A DNA stretch of 64,000 nt from Petrosia ficiformis (lineage: Eukaryota > Porifera > Demospongiae > Haplosclerida > Petrosiidae), in assembly GCA_947044365.1 (NCBI GenBank), contig OX345636.1:18144548-18208547 (forward strand), written 5' to 3'. Position 1 is the stretch's first letter. Each line of letters begins with the position of its first letter. The position numbers were made by a program, and so were the translations under genes. This document shows, in pieces, positions 46,301 through 56,426 of this stretch. The notes below the pieces were generated by a model, which ran no database searches, was not told the origin of the DNA, and saw nothing but the letters and a program-made list of their open reading frames with translations.

Positions 46301-49300
46301 GTAATGTAATAATAATGTCTACTGATGAAGTTAAGATGAATCATAATATAATTAGTATGTGGTAAGAAGTACATCAAGTACAATGTAATCCAATACTAAT
46401 AGTGGCTAATACATACATACATGTATGTAGTAGCCTAATTATGTGGTATTACATGTATTATGTGCCATGGACTCATGTACATCATGAAATAATTAGAGCA
46501 TACATGTGTATGCCTCCACCACCCCCCCCCCCCCCAAACTTCAGATAATTATAATAGATAATAGTACTACTCCCAAATAGTGTCTATAGCAGTTTGCAGA
46601 ACAGTTGTCATGAGGGAGGAAATGGGTGTGGCCAACCAAAAACTTTCCATGCCGAATTAGCTTCTCCCCAAACCAAAATCTCTAGATAGAACCCTGAGTC
46701 CCTGACCACCTAGTTTATTATTATGTATACATGCACTCTAAATATTATGTCACACACACACACACACACACACACACTGGATTTTAACTATGCTTCAATA
46801 GAAGGGTGCTGCATCCTTCTTCAGAACCAAACAATTTATGAGTAATGAATGTTACCAGTGGTGCAGAACCATGCTACAAGTATAGTACAATTATTTTGAT
46901 GAATGTACATGTAAAATGTACATCCACAATTATTAATCTATAATAATTATAGCAGAGCCCCAAACAACTGGATGCTCTTTCGCTCATTAAGGGTGTGGGG
47001 CTGGTGATTGAAGAGACTAAGCAGAAAGCTTTAGAGCCAGTGCTGTAGTGGTCACTATCTAAATTTGATTTGATGTAACTTTTGAACAAGATGAGTTCTG
47101 TGTTCCCATATTTCCATAATTTTATAACCAAAAAGTTTTAGAAAAAGCCTGTCGTTATCTTTCATACTTGTGTATAATTTGAAGTCTGTTGATACATGTA
47201 CAAGTAGCTTGTTTGAAGTTGCAATGTTCTTAGTTTTCCAAACAAATTGGTATAAACAGACAGACAATTAATTACAGTAACCTGATCCACCTACAAGTAC
47301 AGTATACGTAAAAAAAAAGTTAACATTTCATTTTGTACTACGCACGTTCTACGTTCCATAGTACGCAGAATCTCGAACAAAATTCAGTTTAAACAGTAAT
47401 TAAATATTCATTGAAATGATTGTACATGTATAAACGGTATACGGAACCGTTTATATAATGGAAAAATTGACTAATATGTAATTTTGAATAGTATATACCA
47501 CAGATGAATGACAATGCATAACTAATTAATTATTATACTCTTCTACATGTACATACATGTATTTGAATATTCTGGCAGAACACTGACATAGACAGACACA
47601 CAAAAACAATTACCATACATGTACCATTCCATCTACGTGTATGTTTGAGGGGTAGTTAATGTTGTAATGTAATGTATAGCTGCAGTAATCAATGATAAGG
47701 CTTTGATATTGACAATTCACAATTAATATTTACTAAGAACACTCTCTAACCATACAATAAGAACTGAAGTAACAAGATATATAGAGAAAAAAATATCCCT
47801 ATGACTGCTTTGTGGTGTCCAGCATTCAGTAATCATGGCTGACTTTATCATGCCTGAAACACAACAGCCTACTATAGTTATTATTATCTAACTCTCATTA
47901 CCTTTTAAGGACCTTCTAGAACTTTAGAAATACAGGAATAATAGCCAGCTATTAGTTCCAGTTTCTACATAAGCTACAAGCAGCTTTCGCTCTGTACTAG
48001 CTTAAATGTGCGTTCTATTACGCGCCACGCCCATTCATTGACCGAGCCCCCCCGGGATGACGTAACCTCCTTAACTATGTATACAACGCATACTCGCGTA
48101 AGTGACACAAGAATATATACATGTATATATATATAGTTCGAACCCGTGGGAAAGCAATCATAGGGATGGCCCTATGGGTCATAAAAATAAAATTACTACA
48201 TTATATAAAGCAAATACAATTAAAATGATTGTGGGTTGAGTTCAGAGTGTGTGTGGTGTTACTATGGTGATCAATCCTTGTAGAATATTATTCACAAATG
48301 TGAAACTAGATGTATTGGATTTTTGGAAATTCTTATTTATGAAGATAGGCCATTGGAAAAAGTGAATGCTTAGCTTTTAAGTACTTGTTATTCGGCCATT
48401 TTGTACTGGAACCAACTATCCAGGAAGAGCAAAATACTATACTACATGTACATGTATGTACATATAACTAATCTGCTTCCTGTACAAAATGGCTGAATTG
48501 CAAATGCTTAAAGTAAGCATTTGTTCAAAATTATCATAAGCCATAAGACTGGTTTCTCAGTGAATGTGTTTGTTGTTAAGGTGGCAGTATGGCGGAAGCG
48601 AGAAACCATACATTTGCCCGTTAATTATATTCATACTTTATTCATGATATTCATTTTGTGGTTGCAGTACAATACTATGCGCATGCAGAACTGCGTTAAA
48701 TATACATTCCTGTGGTATTATCTCTGAATCAAAGTCAGTGGGTTGTACTGAGGTACATTTTTCTCAGCTCTAATAATCGGTACAGCAATTTTTTCAATAG
48801 CAAAGCACTTTGTCGAGAAATTTGTCGAAGAAGGATGATGATATACAACCCCTGTGGTACAGAAACAGATATAAGCAAAAGGTCTTCGTTGTTTTTTAGA
48901 CTAGGATGTATTCACTTTGCACAGTAAGTGTCCAGTCTTTGTCTTGTGTGTTTATGGAGAAAAATGTACCTTTGTGGCTGGTTCTGCTGACGATCATAAC
49001 TCATGAATACAACATGCAAAATACTTCAAATTTTCACTGATAATAAATTTCAATAAAATAATATTGTGTTGCAAATATGAAAATGATTTAAGAAATTGTA
49101 ACAATGAAAAAACTTTTTGCTATGAATATCATTAACGTCACCGTACCGCCACCTTAAGTGATTGTTATAGCCTACATGTATATGTACAATGGAGGAAGTG
49201 TTTAAAAGCAAAGTACCTCCATTTGTTTAACTTTGATTTACACCTGTTTCATTTATATAGTATTGAAGCCAAAAGAAGCCAATGATATTCTGTATCCAGG

Positions 49301-50570
49301 AAAAGGGTCCTTAGCTACCAAATTGTTTGTTTATGCATGCTCTGATCTAGGTGTGACCTACATGTAGTTCAAAATGAACACTTTCCTGCAAAATAATTTT
49401 GATTAAACGATTACAATCAGTTGCTTGCCATTTTGTACAGAACATCAATATCTACTTATAAGAATAACAATTAATAACTTTTTTTGTGGATACCAAATTC
49501 CATTGACTTCCTGTACAAGATGGCGGAATGGCAATTGATTGAATGTAGGCATTTTATCAAATTTATTTTGTGGAAAAGTGTTTCTTCGATAAGTATGTCA
49601 CATGTACATTTGTAAGTGTACTGTACTATACTGTGTGTACATTACATTGTATTATACTGTCAGTATAGCAATAAATATCTTTACACAGTAAATTAACATT
49701 ACTATTATTAATTACTATTGTATATATATTTAATTAGGTTTACACAGTGAAGGAGAAAAAATACGTTACCTTGGCCATTGGCATTTATCACCAGAGAACC
49801 TTCAAGAAGTGATGCAACAAGATATCTCACCCTCAAGTCACTGGATTAGAGCAAATGGGATCAAGTTTTTAGAAGATGGTTTGACACTGGAATATGCTTC
49901 AGAAGGTGGGAATATTCAAGATGTTGCCATTGCTCAAGCTAACTTTCCCATTAACTCAACAAATCACTACTTTGAACTAGAAATTTTAGATGCTGGTGTT
50001 GGAGGATCCATAGCAATAGGTTTGGCGAAATTGACGTACCCTTTACATAGGCATCCTGGCTGGAATCCTGGAGCAGTAGGGTATCATGCAGATGACGGCA
50101 AGATGTTTAAAGAGAGAGGAGTGGGAATGGATTTTGGACCGACATGTACAACTGGGGATATTATGGGTTGTGGGGTTCGTTTTACTACCCTTGATGAGGA
50201 TTTTGATGATAATGATAGCGGGTCTGATACAAGCATACCTGATGAGTCCTTAGGTCGAGGAGCATTTTTACATCCTGCTTTGTACTACAGTGATTCGGAT
50301 GAGGATTACGAAGGAGATATATTCGGTGGTCCTCCTCCTCTTTTTGGTCTAAGACCTCCACGTGGATTTCCACGATTAGAACCCCCCGTACAACAGAAAT
50401 CTCAAAACGTTACAAAAGACGGGAAAAAAATCACGGTATATTTTACAAAAAATGGCGAAGAGTTGGGTGATACAGAGTGTAGTGTACCATCAGGTGGATT
50501 TTATCCTGTTGTAGCAATGCTAAGCAGAGGAGAGAAAATAAAAGTTAACTTGTACCCTTTGAGTGGATGA
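40979..50570 (+). CDS. SPRYD3: SPRY domain-containing protein 3 orthologue (437 aa)
   Basis: Exons: 40979-40981 (ATG followed directly by donor GTATGT), 42626-42853, 43420-43528, 44500-44640, 49738-50570. Lengths 3+228+109+141+833 give 438 codons with matching phases. Two SPRY domains: the first (about 20-170) with GYHADDGKLFHERG, FGPTCTTGDKMGCGI, IFFTKNGKQIG and GLYPMFGLHSEGEKI; the second (about 195-430) with GYHADDGKMFKERG, GDIMGCGV, VYFTKNGEELG and the C-terminus GEKIKVNLYPLSG. The second domain carries an acidic, disordered-looking insertion (about 312-384). This layout, the length (human SPRYD3 is about 442 aa) and the PLSG end match SPRYD3 as I know it. Its biochemical role is not well defined; SPRY domains bind protein partners. 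The last four exons are secure. The first exon is inferred: the ATG abuts an intron of 1644 bases and has a fair Kozak context. Confidence 0.85.
41581..41655 (+). tRNA. tRNA-like sequence, probably pseudo or SINE head
   Basis: D arm (gctcagttggtagagc), a 5-bp anticodon stem (tctgt/acaga) with loop ccgaagt, and a perfect T arm (gtgggttcgaatcccac) are present, followed by ctgaggc and A. The 5' acceptor strand (gtacagg) does not pair with ctgaggc, and position 33 is C instead of T, so it is unlikely to be a working tRNA. The anticodon position reads GAA. ttgcctcaggtg just downstream could pair with cacctgaggcaa. A 5'-damaged tRNA or tRNA-derived SINE is most likely. It lies in SPRYD3 intron 1. 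Confidence 0.5.
42899..43274. repeat. Palindromic tandem array of TACATGTACAGTATTG
   Basis: About 20 head-to-tail copies of a 16-17 base unit built on tgtacatgtacagtattg, which is itself largely self-complementary; variants replace tgtacatg with tgaacaatg or tgtatatg. It yields spurious open frames on both strands. SPRYD3 intron 2. Confidence 0.9.
43287..43373. repeat. (CT)n and (CTAT)n microsatellite
   Basis: Pure CT run followed by ctat repeats and a second CT run, ending 46 bases before the exon at 43420; it forms a long pyrimidine tract on the sense strand upstream of the acceptor. Confidence 0.9.
43590..43722. repeat. Imperfect (GA)n / GACA repeat
   Basis: gagaga and gacagagagata words in SPRYD3 intron 3, starting about 60 bases after the donor at 43529. 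Purine-rich on the sense strand, in contrast to the pyrimidine tract before the same exon. Confidence 0.85.
44172..44319. mobile_element. CAGAGTTTTTGATA MITE, copy 3 (shortened)
   Basis: Starts caaagtttttgatac and ends cttatcaaaaacactg; interior ggcccaaagagagaactgt and agccaatggtgtgccatatg match the copies at 26887 and 34217. 148 bp, so internally deleted. SPRYD3 intron 3. Confidence 0.7.
44998..45900. repeat. TTACTA-rich minisatellite with 161-bp period
   Basis: Tracts of ttactattactattacc alternate with unique words. From about 45380 the unit ctcaacattgagattgtata ... ctataggtgatagaaattgt ... cctatttctattactaatgc repeats with starts at 45391, 45552 and 45714, a period of 161-162 bases. SPRYD3 intron 4. 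Confidence 0.85.
46743..46779. repeat. (CA)n microsatellite
   Basis: About 14 CA units after tatgt. A C-run at 46516-46535 precedes it. SPRYD3 intron 4. Confidence 0.85.
47125..47265. repeat. Dispersed repeat, copy 2
   Basis: Same orientation as 37600-37760; shares tttgaagtctgttgata and ttagttttccaaac and ends in aacagacagac. Confidence 0.5.
47797..48195. repeat. About 400-bp repeat, inverse of 51690-52085
   Basis: Shares, in reverse complement, gaacccgtgggaaagcaatc, atagggatggccctat, acgcatactcgcgtaagtg, ccacgcccattcattgacc and ttccagtttctac with 51690-52085. The two copies flank the last SPRYD3 exon as a distant inverted pair. Non-coding. Confidence 0.75.
48364..48527. repeat. Foldback with GGCCATTTTGTACTGGAA arm
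   Basis: ttcggccattttgtactgga pairs with ttcctgtacaaaatggctga, and aatgcttagctttt with a later tgcttaaagtaagcatt. Same family as 39056 and 49380. Confidence 0.5.
48580..49153. mobile_element. TTAA-flanked element, ends GGTGGC..GCCACC
   Basis: TTAA at 48576-48579 and 49154-49157 flank a 574-bp segment starting ggtggcagtatggcgg and ending ccgtaccgccacc. TTAA duplication points to a piggyBac-type non-autonomous element. Two open frames inside (up to 71 codons) show no recognisable motif. Confidence 0.55.
49380..49568. repeat. Foldback with GCCATTTTGTACAG arm
   Basis: gcttgccattttgtacagaa pairs with cttcctgtacaagatggcgg. Third member of the foldback family, 170 bases before the last SPRYD3 exon. 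Confidence 0.45.
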
Positions 50571-51327
50571 AATGAGATGTTTTATTTTAATTAGATTTTT
50601 AAATTTTTTTTGTATACACATTCTTGTACATGTGTATACATACATGGTATATAATATATAGTACAACCACAATATTACATCATTGATATGATGATCTGTA
50701 TAGGGTGAGAGTATTTTATTAGTTCAGATTTATATTATCACCATAAATAATAACTAATTAATAATTGTAGATTGCAAGCTGATTTATTTCCCCAACATTA
50801 ATTATAATTACATGTATATTAATTTTGTTTTTGTAAGAAATTGTGTTGAAAAGTTATATAATAAATTATAATTAAATATATAATAATAACCTTAATTATT
50901 ATTGAGTTTTAGATGAGTACCTAAGCTTTGTATTTTCAACATTTTACACTTCACATGATTAAAATTTATAACCACATTCAACATTAATGCTGCAATAAAT
51001 CTACTGATGATGAGAATGTAAGGGCCACCATTATTATACACTAGGCAACATGTTGCCAGAAAGATGGAAGGAATAAAGGCCACCATACACTAGGCAAAAT
51101 TTCAGCAATACTGTTGCCTCGTGTATATATTGTGGCCTTAATGTGACCAAAAATTCATTCAATAGCTTATGAATACCTTTTAATAACAGCACTACTATTT
51201 TGTTTCCCAACCCTTCATGTCTTCAGGCAGCAAAAAAAATATTATGAAAAAATTTATACATAATTATAGTTATAACATAATTGATTATGACACAGCAAGC
51301 ATACATCGTTCATTATACAACTAAAAA
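50571..51327. other. Convergent intergenic region, SPRYD3 and MRH gene
   Basis: 3' ends of both genes meet here. AATAAA lies at 50860-50865. A near-duplicate phrase accattatacactaggcaa / caccatacactaggcaaaat occurs at 51027 and 51083. No gene seen. Confidence 0.5.
50860..50865 (+). promoter_or_regulatory. Candidate poly(A) signal, SPRYD3
   Basis: AATAAA 290 bases after the TGA of SPRYD3. The flank is very AT-rich, so chance occurrence is possible. Confidence 0.35.
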
Positions 51328-54300
51328 TCAGCAGACGTATTTTGTGAACACATGGAAGTGTGCTTTATAATCATCTTTAAGGTGTTCAAATACAGGCCCA
51401 TTTATTGTAGTACTCTTATCACACACAAAATATACTCTTGCTTCATAGCGTGTGATGTGATCAATCATGTCTCCATTATAATAGTCTATGTAGACTCCTA
51501 TAGGTGTAGAAGAGGAGAGAACCAAATTAATTAACGTAATCTTATTAGTTATGAGCATTGAGCAACGTTAGTATACCTTAAGCCTACTATTAATTACGTC
51601 AACTAAATTTAGCAATTTTTAAACACTTGGATTTAGCATGCATTAATAAATTTCTGAGCCATGTTAATGATCACAAAATATTATATTTGTATGGCCTGTA
51701 GGGCCATCCCTATGATTGCTTTTCCACGGGTTCGAACTATATATATATATATATAATTATATTTATATGTTTGTGTCACTTACGCGAGTATGCGTTGTAT
51801 ACGTAAGTTACGTCATTCCTGGGAGCTCGGTCAATTAATGGGCGTGGCGCAAAAAGAACATGCACTCAAGCTCTACAGACCAGCAGAAAGAAAGCTGTGT
51901 AGCTTACGTAGAAACTGGAACTAATAGCTAGCTATTCTACCTGAAATACATTCCTACAGTTCTACAAGGTTCTTTAAAAGGTAAACAGAGTAGATAATCA
52001 AACTAATAGGCTGATGATGTTTCAGGCATCGTAAAGTTAGCCATAATTACTGAATGCTTGACACCACAAAGCGTGTACTAATTTTATGTCAGTCTCTAAA
52101 ATCGCTAAAATTAGTACACGCAATTAAAAGTAGACATATATCACTAATATCAGTGTGGTGGTGCATTGAGCACCTTTTTAAGCGCAAGGCTTTTCCTCAT
52201 CCCCAGGCTCTTGGTAATGCGTGGGCAGGATGGGAAAGAAGAGAGCCTGGATAAACAGTGCAAACTTCGCCCACACACACACAGAAGAAATTATATTTCT
52301 GAGAAATACAACATTGAGATAATTCATAATTCTTTCTCATAAACACAGTATCCGGACACTATAATGCCGTACGTGTGTGGGTGAAGTGTGTATATGTGTG
52401 TGTGCAATGTTTTTTTAGTCTTTCTCCATCCACGAGAGCCTGGGGACAAAGCAAGGCAGGACTGGGAATATCAAACCTCACTCTTTGCAATATAAAACTT
52501 AGCCTTGATTGTCAGTATACATATACAGTGGCGGATCAAGGTTTTTTTTTGGTTTCTGTGGAAACCCCCTTTCAAATATTAAAATTCAAGTTTTGAAAAA
52601 AATTGATTGATAAAAGTTTGTGTGCCACGCCCACGAGCATGTTGTAATATAATAACAATAGGTGCATTCGAAGAGAAGATGGTAAGTATACATAAATAAC
52701 TATATACCTACAATAATTGTACTACATGTGCAAAAGTCTGATGTAACTGAATCTGAAGATTGCCGATTGGCAAAGCAGTAGTTATGATTGCTATATACTC
52801 ACACTCACACTCAATCTGGTTGTGAATTTGATGCTTGTGTTACATCAAACATTTAGTGTAATAAATCATGATAGCTAGCACTATGTTAGTAACTTATTGT
52901 TAGTTTGCATACCTTTCCTAACTGTCCCGATATGACTATTTAATTGTAGTCCTGCCCAACAGAGGAAGGTGTGATTACAAAATCTATTGACCACACTCCT
53001 CATGAATAATTAATGACTAAAATATTCCACGGACTTTGCACACTGTTATTTTTAGAAACCCCCTGTTTCAATTTCTAGATTCGCCACTGGTATACACAGG
53101 AATAATATTGACCAACTCACCATCTTGAAAGGGATTAGGTTCAAAAGTGCTAACATCCATACTTCCAAGACTTACACAATTCTTTCCATCATACTAAAAC
53201 AAAACAAAAAAAAACCAACATAATAATTATAAAACAGAAAGTCTTGTTATCATCCTCATCCAATTAAAGCCTTGAATAAGTTCATTTCTCGTTGCTACAT
53301 ACGTACATAGATTATATATTATAATAATTTTTTATTGGTAATTAGCCATTTAACTAAAGACAATATCTGTATGTACATTGTATGTGCAGCATTTTCTATA
53401 GCAAATGCTGATGATGACTCAAAGTTGTTGTTGATAAATCACATATAGCCATTGAACATTTCAAAGCTAATGGGCACCATAATGTTGGTCAAAGTTTTAG
53501 ACCATGCATGACATGGAAAATGAGGATTGCAGCAGAAACTTTGCCGATAAATCAAAAATAAGCAAATCTTACTGGTTAACAGATCAGTAGGAATCAGTGA
53601 TTACGTAGAGTCGCGTTAAAACAAATTCCAGGGGACTAAGTATTACGGTTCTTATTATCAGTAATTTGTATAAAGAAATTCATTAATATTATTAATTATT
53701 ACATCCCTGAAGCGGCTACTACAATTTTAAACACTCGCCTTGCTGCTTTCCTGCAGCTATCAAAACATATTTTTAATATCTATGGCTTTCTTAGATGGTC
53801 TTCTGTCTAACTAAAGTGAGTTAAAAGTCACTGCTGTTTGAAATACAGAATTTATGCAGGCTAATAAAGAGTAGGCATTGCCTGAGGGACTACTTTTAAG
53901 TGCTCACCTTGCTCTCTTCTTGCTGATAGCAAAGGATAAATTTGAGATCAACGGCTTTTTTAACAACTCTTCTTTCCAGCAAAGTAAGTTAGAAACTTCA
54001 GTCTTATAAAATATGAGAGTTATACAGCCCATTTTAATTATTGACACAAAACGATGCACATATTAAACTATTCAAGGGAATTAATTTTAATAATGTGTAA
54101 AGCGGAAATATATAATATCAGTGTTCGTACTAAAAGAATTGGAATGTATTATTTAAATCAAGGACTACATGTAAGTGTTTGTTTAAAGCAGACATTAGTA
54201 ATTAATAGTGTTAGTTTTAACATGACTCCACTGTATAAACAAAATAATGTCAGTGCAATAATTAATTTGTGAGTAACTGGACAACAGCTTTGCCCATGAT

Positions 54301-54938
54301 AAAATCTCAAGATGGGAGTTTATTCGTGTAGCAGTCACTACTATAAGTATTAAAAATAACCACAACCCACCCACTATTTATAGTAACAAAACAGCATACA
54401 GCCCTTACTGCCTAGAATGTATGATGTAACGCAATGACTGCTACATGAAGAAGCACCCAGATTTGGAACACCCAGCAACTTCCAGGAAATTATATATTTC
54501 AAGGCTAATTATTGAAAATTATGTTTCTCATTGACTGACATTTTTTTGTCCCTCAATATTACATATCTATGTACCATGAATACTGCTGATGTTCCACTAC
54601 AGGGTTTCTTTGGTGAATCGACATTTTTACACACACCTAGCTGGAAGGATAAATTAACTGAATTTGAAAAGTCAGGATTGGTGTAGATATTATCGGTTGA
54701 ATCTACTACTGTCTGGTTAAAATCATAACTGTGAGTAGAAGAGAAAAAAATGAAGTATTTTAAATTATCACTGTAATGAAATTATTGTATTCTTCATGAT
54801 ACGAGGATTAATTAAAGCTTACTCTTTCTTTAGATGAGAGAGATCATAGTTTTTTCCACCTGTTGAATATTTGCAGTCACTGATATCTGCAACACAATTA
54901 CTGAAGAAAAAGAAAAGTACAACTGCAACCACCTTCAT
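51328..54938 (-). CDS. Small secreted MRH-like protein (170 aa)
   Basis: Exons (minus): 54823-54938, 54575-54728, 53121-53193, 51328-51497; lengths 116+154+73+170 give 171 codons with the TGA at 51328-51330, and the phases agree. Signal peptide MKVVAVVLFFFFSNCVA, then CKYSTGGKNYDLSHLKK, LGVCKNV..PCSGTSAVFM, YDGKNCVSLGSM, YYNGDMIDHITRYEARVYF, CDKS and a final cysteine (TKYVC). The order Cys..YDLS..L, a central Cys pair, a late NGD..R stretch and a closing Cys fits the mannose-6-phosphate receptor homology (MRH) fold of glucosidase II beta, OS-9, CD-MPR and ATG27. No membrane segment or KDEL follows. A sugar-binding role in the secretory pathway is inferred, not shown. The donor after exon 2 is the weak GTACAT. 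Intron 3 (53120 to 51498) holds a hAT MITE and the 51690 repeat. Confidence 0.7.
51690..52085. repeat. About 400-bp repeat, inverse of 47797-48195
   Basis: Reverse-complement partner of 47797-48195 (cacttacgcgagtatgcgtt, gggcgtggcgc, gtagaaactggaact). It contains a (TA)n run and has small indels against its partner. In intron 3 of the MRH-like gene. Confidence 0.75.
52526..53089. mobile_element. hAT-like MITE, ends CAGTGGCGGATC..
   Basis: Starts cagtggcggatcaagg and ends ctagattcgccactg; both ends are followed by gaaacccccttt / gaaaccccctgttt. CAGTGGCGGATC is a common hAT terminus. 564 bp, non-coding. Flanking gtatac words are present on both sides but do not make a clean duplication. Confidence 0.75.
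53640..54030. repeat. Dispersed repeat, reverse copy of the 14391-14910 family
   Basis: On the minus strand it shares ttggacagaagacc-type and ctttaagaaagcc-type words, tgatagcaag and the repeated aaagtgagttaaaagtc motif; the unit appears twice here (53700-53860 and 53880-54020). In intron 2 of the MRH-like gene. Confidence 0.45.
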
Positions 54939-56426
54939 TTTCGCCTATTTCCGTTATATTTTTGTGATGGTCCGTAAATTAGTAATAGCAGTGTGGAATA
55001 ACTAAATCACGAGGCAAATCAAATCACATGATCCGTTTGTTGGGGGGATCGGTTGAAACTTGATGTTATATGTATAGTATTATGTCAATGCAGCAAAAGT
55101 TAACAAGGCTATGGCCAGCACCATAGCCAGGCCTCCTGATCTGGGTATATGTCAACCTAGGCAGACTGCGACTGGACTGATTAGTCGGTATTCAGTTTGA
55201 TAATTATATACAAAGTAGAACAGTTGCATGTAATTGCATCATGGATATTCACTGTATCAAAACTAATAGCTAGCTCTTTTTTGTAATCAACTTGTTGACT
55301 ACGTACTTTCCATAATCCCGATGGATCATTGATGTCGGAAATTCTTCTGACTTTTCTGTAACGACAGACAAATTGAACAGATCTTTCACGTATTATGACA
55401 AACATAAAGTAAATGGAAAAAGAAACTAACAATTAAAAATAATATTAATAATTTTTAGAAGTGATTTTTTAGAAATAAAATGTGCTTAGCTTGACAGTTT
55501 TGCAAGGCAGACTATTCTGCTTTTTTTAGATCGGACTTCAATCTCAAAAAAAAAAGCTGGAGGAGCCTGGCACATGAGACCAATCTTCACATAACAGCAG
55601 TCTCAAATATAGTAGTTATACCCAACTTACTGCAGTATATGGGTAGGCCTTAGATGCATTAAATTGTCCATAATTATAGAAGTCAATGCAACTTGTGTTT
55701 CCTGCACTTTCACCAGTACTGATGATTACTGGTTGACAATGAATTAATTCATCTGTATACATGAAAAGACATGGGGCTGGGTAAACTCCATCCATGCAGG
55801 TCAATCTGATTTAATTAAAATAACACAAATCGCACCTGACTTGTGCTTTAAATTCAGGATGCAATTAAAACGTTGATGCTAGACCCTTTTCAGTCGGATG
55901 AGTCTGGCTATTAGATTATAAATGTATCCCATCCATTGCTTGTATATTTCATAACTCATGCTTACTTTTAATGATTACAGTAGTTTGAGTCATTCTTCAA
56001 TTGGTGTAAAGAAATTTAAGACTTAGGCCATATGGTAACAAGTCTGCCATTCATTTTAAGCAACAAAAGTCAATACTTTCTCCACAAAGTAATTGTGCAT
56101 ATTTACAATCTGCATGGTTTTTGTGTTCCTTTGGCATTAGGATACGAAGATCGAAACTACTTGTAAGTGCAGCGGCTAGCAATCACTTGGCCTTCACTAC
56201 ATGTTTAATATCTCCTCTATGTGATGCTATTTTTTAGAGGTTTGATCAACATTTTATACTCCAATGTCCCAAAAATATTAATCCCACTTAGCTATTTTTG
56301 ATGCTATTAAATCAGGATTTGGATGAAAAGTAACTAGTTTGCTATGCAATATCTATACAATGTTTTAATTGGCAATCAATGTCATTCACAGTATAAAATG
56401 AAAGGAATAGCATGATTGGGTAATTC
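54939..56426. other. Region with one orphan exon candidate
   Basis: Upstream flank of the MRH-like gene. Apart from the exon candidate at 55631-55805 and a possible short coding piece near 55310-55374 (phase does not fit the first), nothing is supported. Confidence 0.4.
55631..55805 (-). CDS. Orphan exon candidate, Cys-rich
   Basis: Between an acceptor (aaatcag) at 55806 and a possible donor GTAAGT at 55625-55630, 175 bases read LTCMDGVYPAPCLFMYTDE, LIHCQPVIISTGESAGNTSC and IDFYNYGQFNASKAYPY. Four cysteines and an N-glycosylation motif suggest a secreted or surface protein. Without splicing it would end TAVSWV and a stop, so it may be a last exon. No partner exon with fitting phase was found; the gene may be lost or lie partly under the Penelope element. 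Confidence 0.35.

Noticed and set aside
55181..55432. Minus-strand frame of 83 codons as a partner of the orphan exon
   Set aside because: The acceptor at 55375 gives a stop in the required phase; composition is weak.
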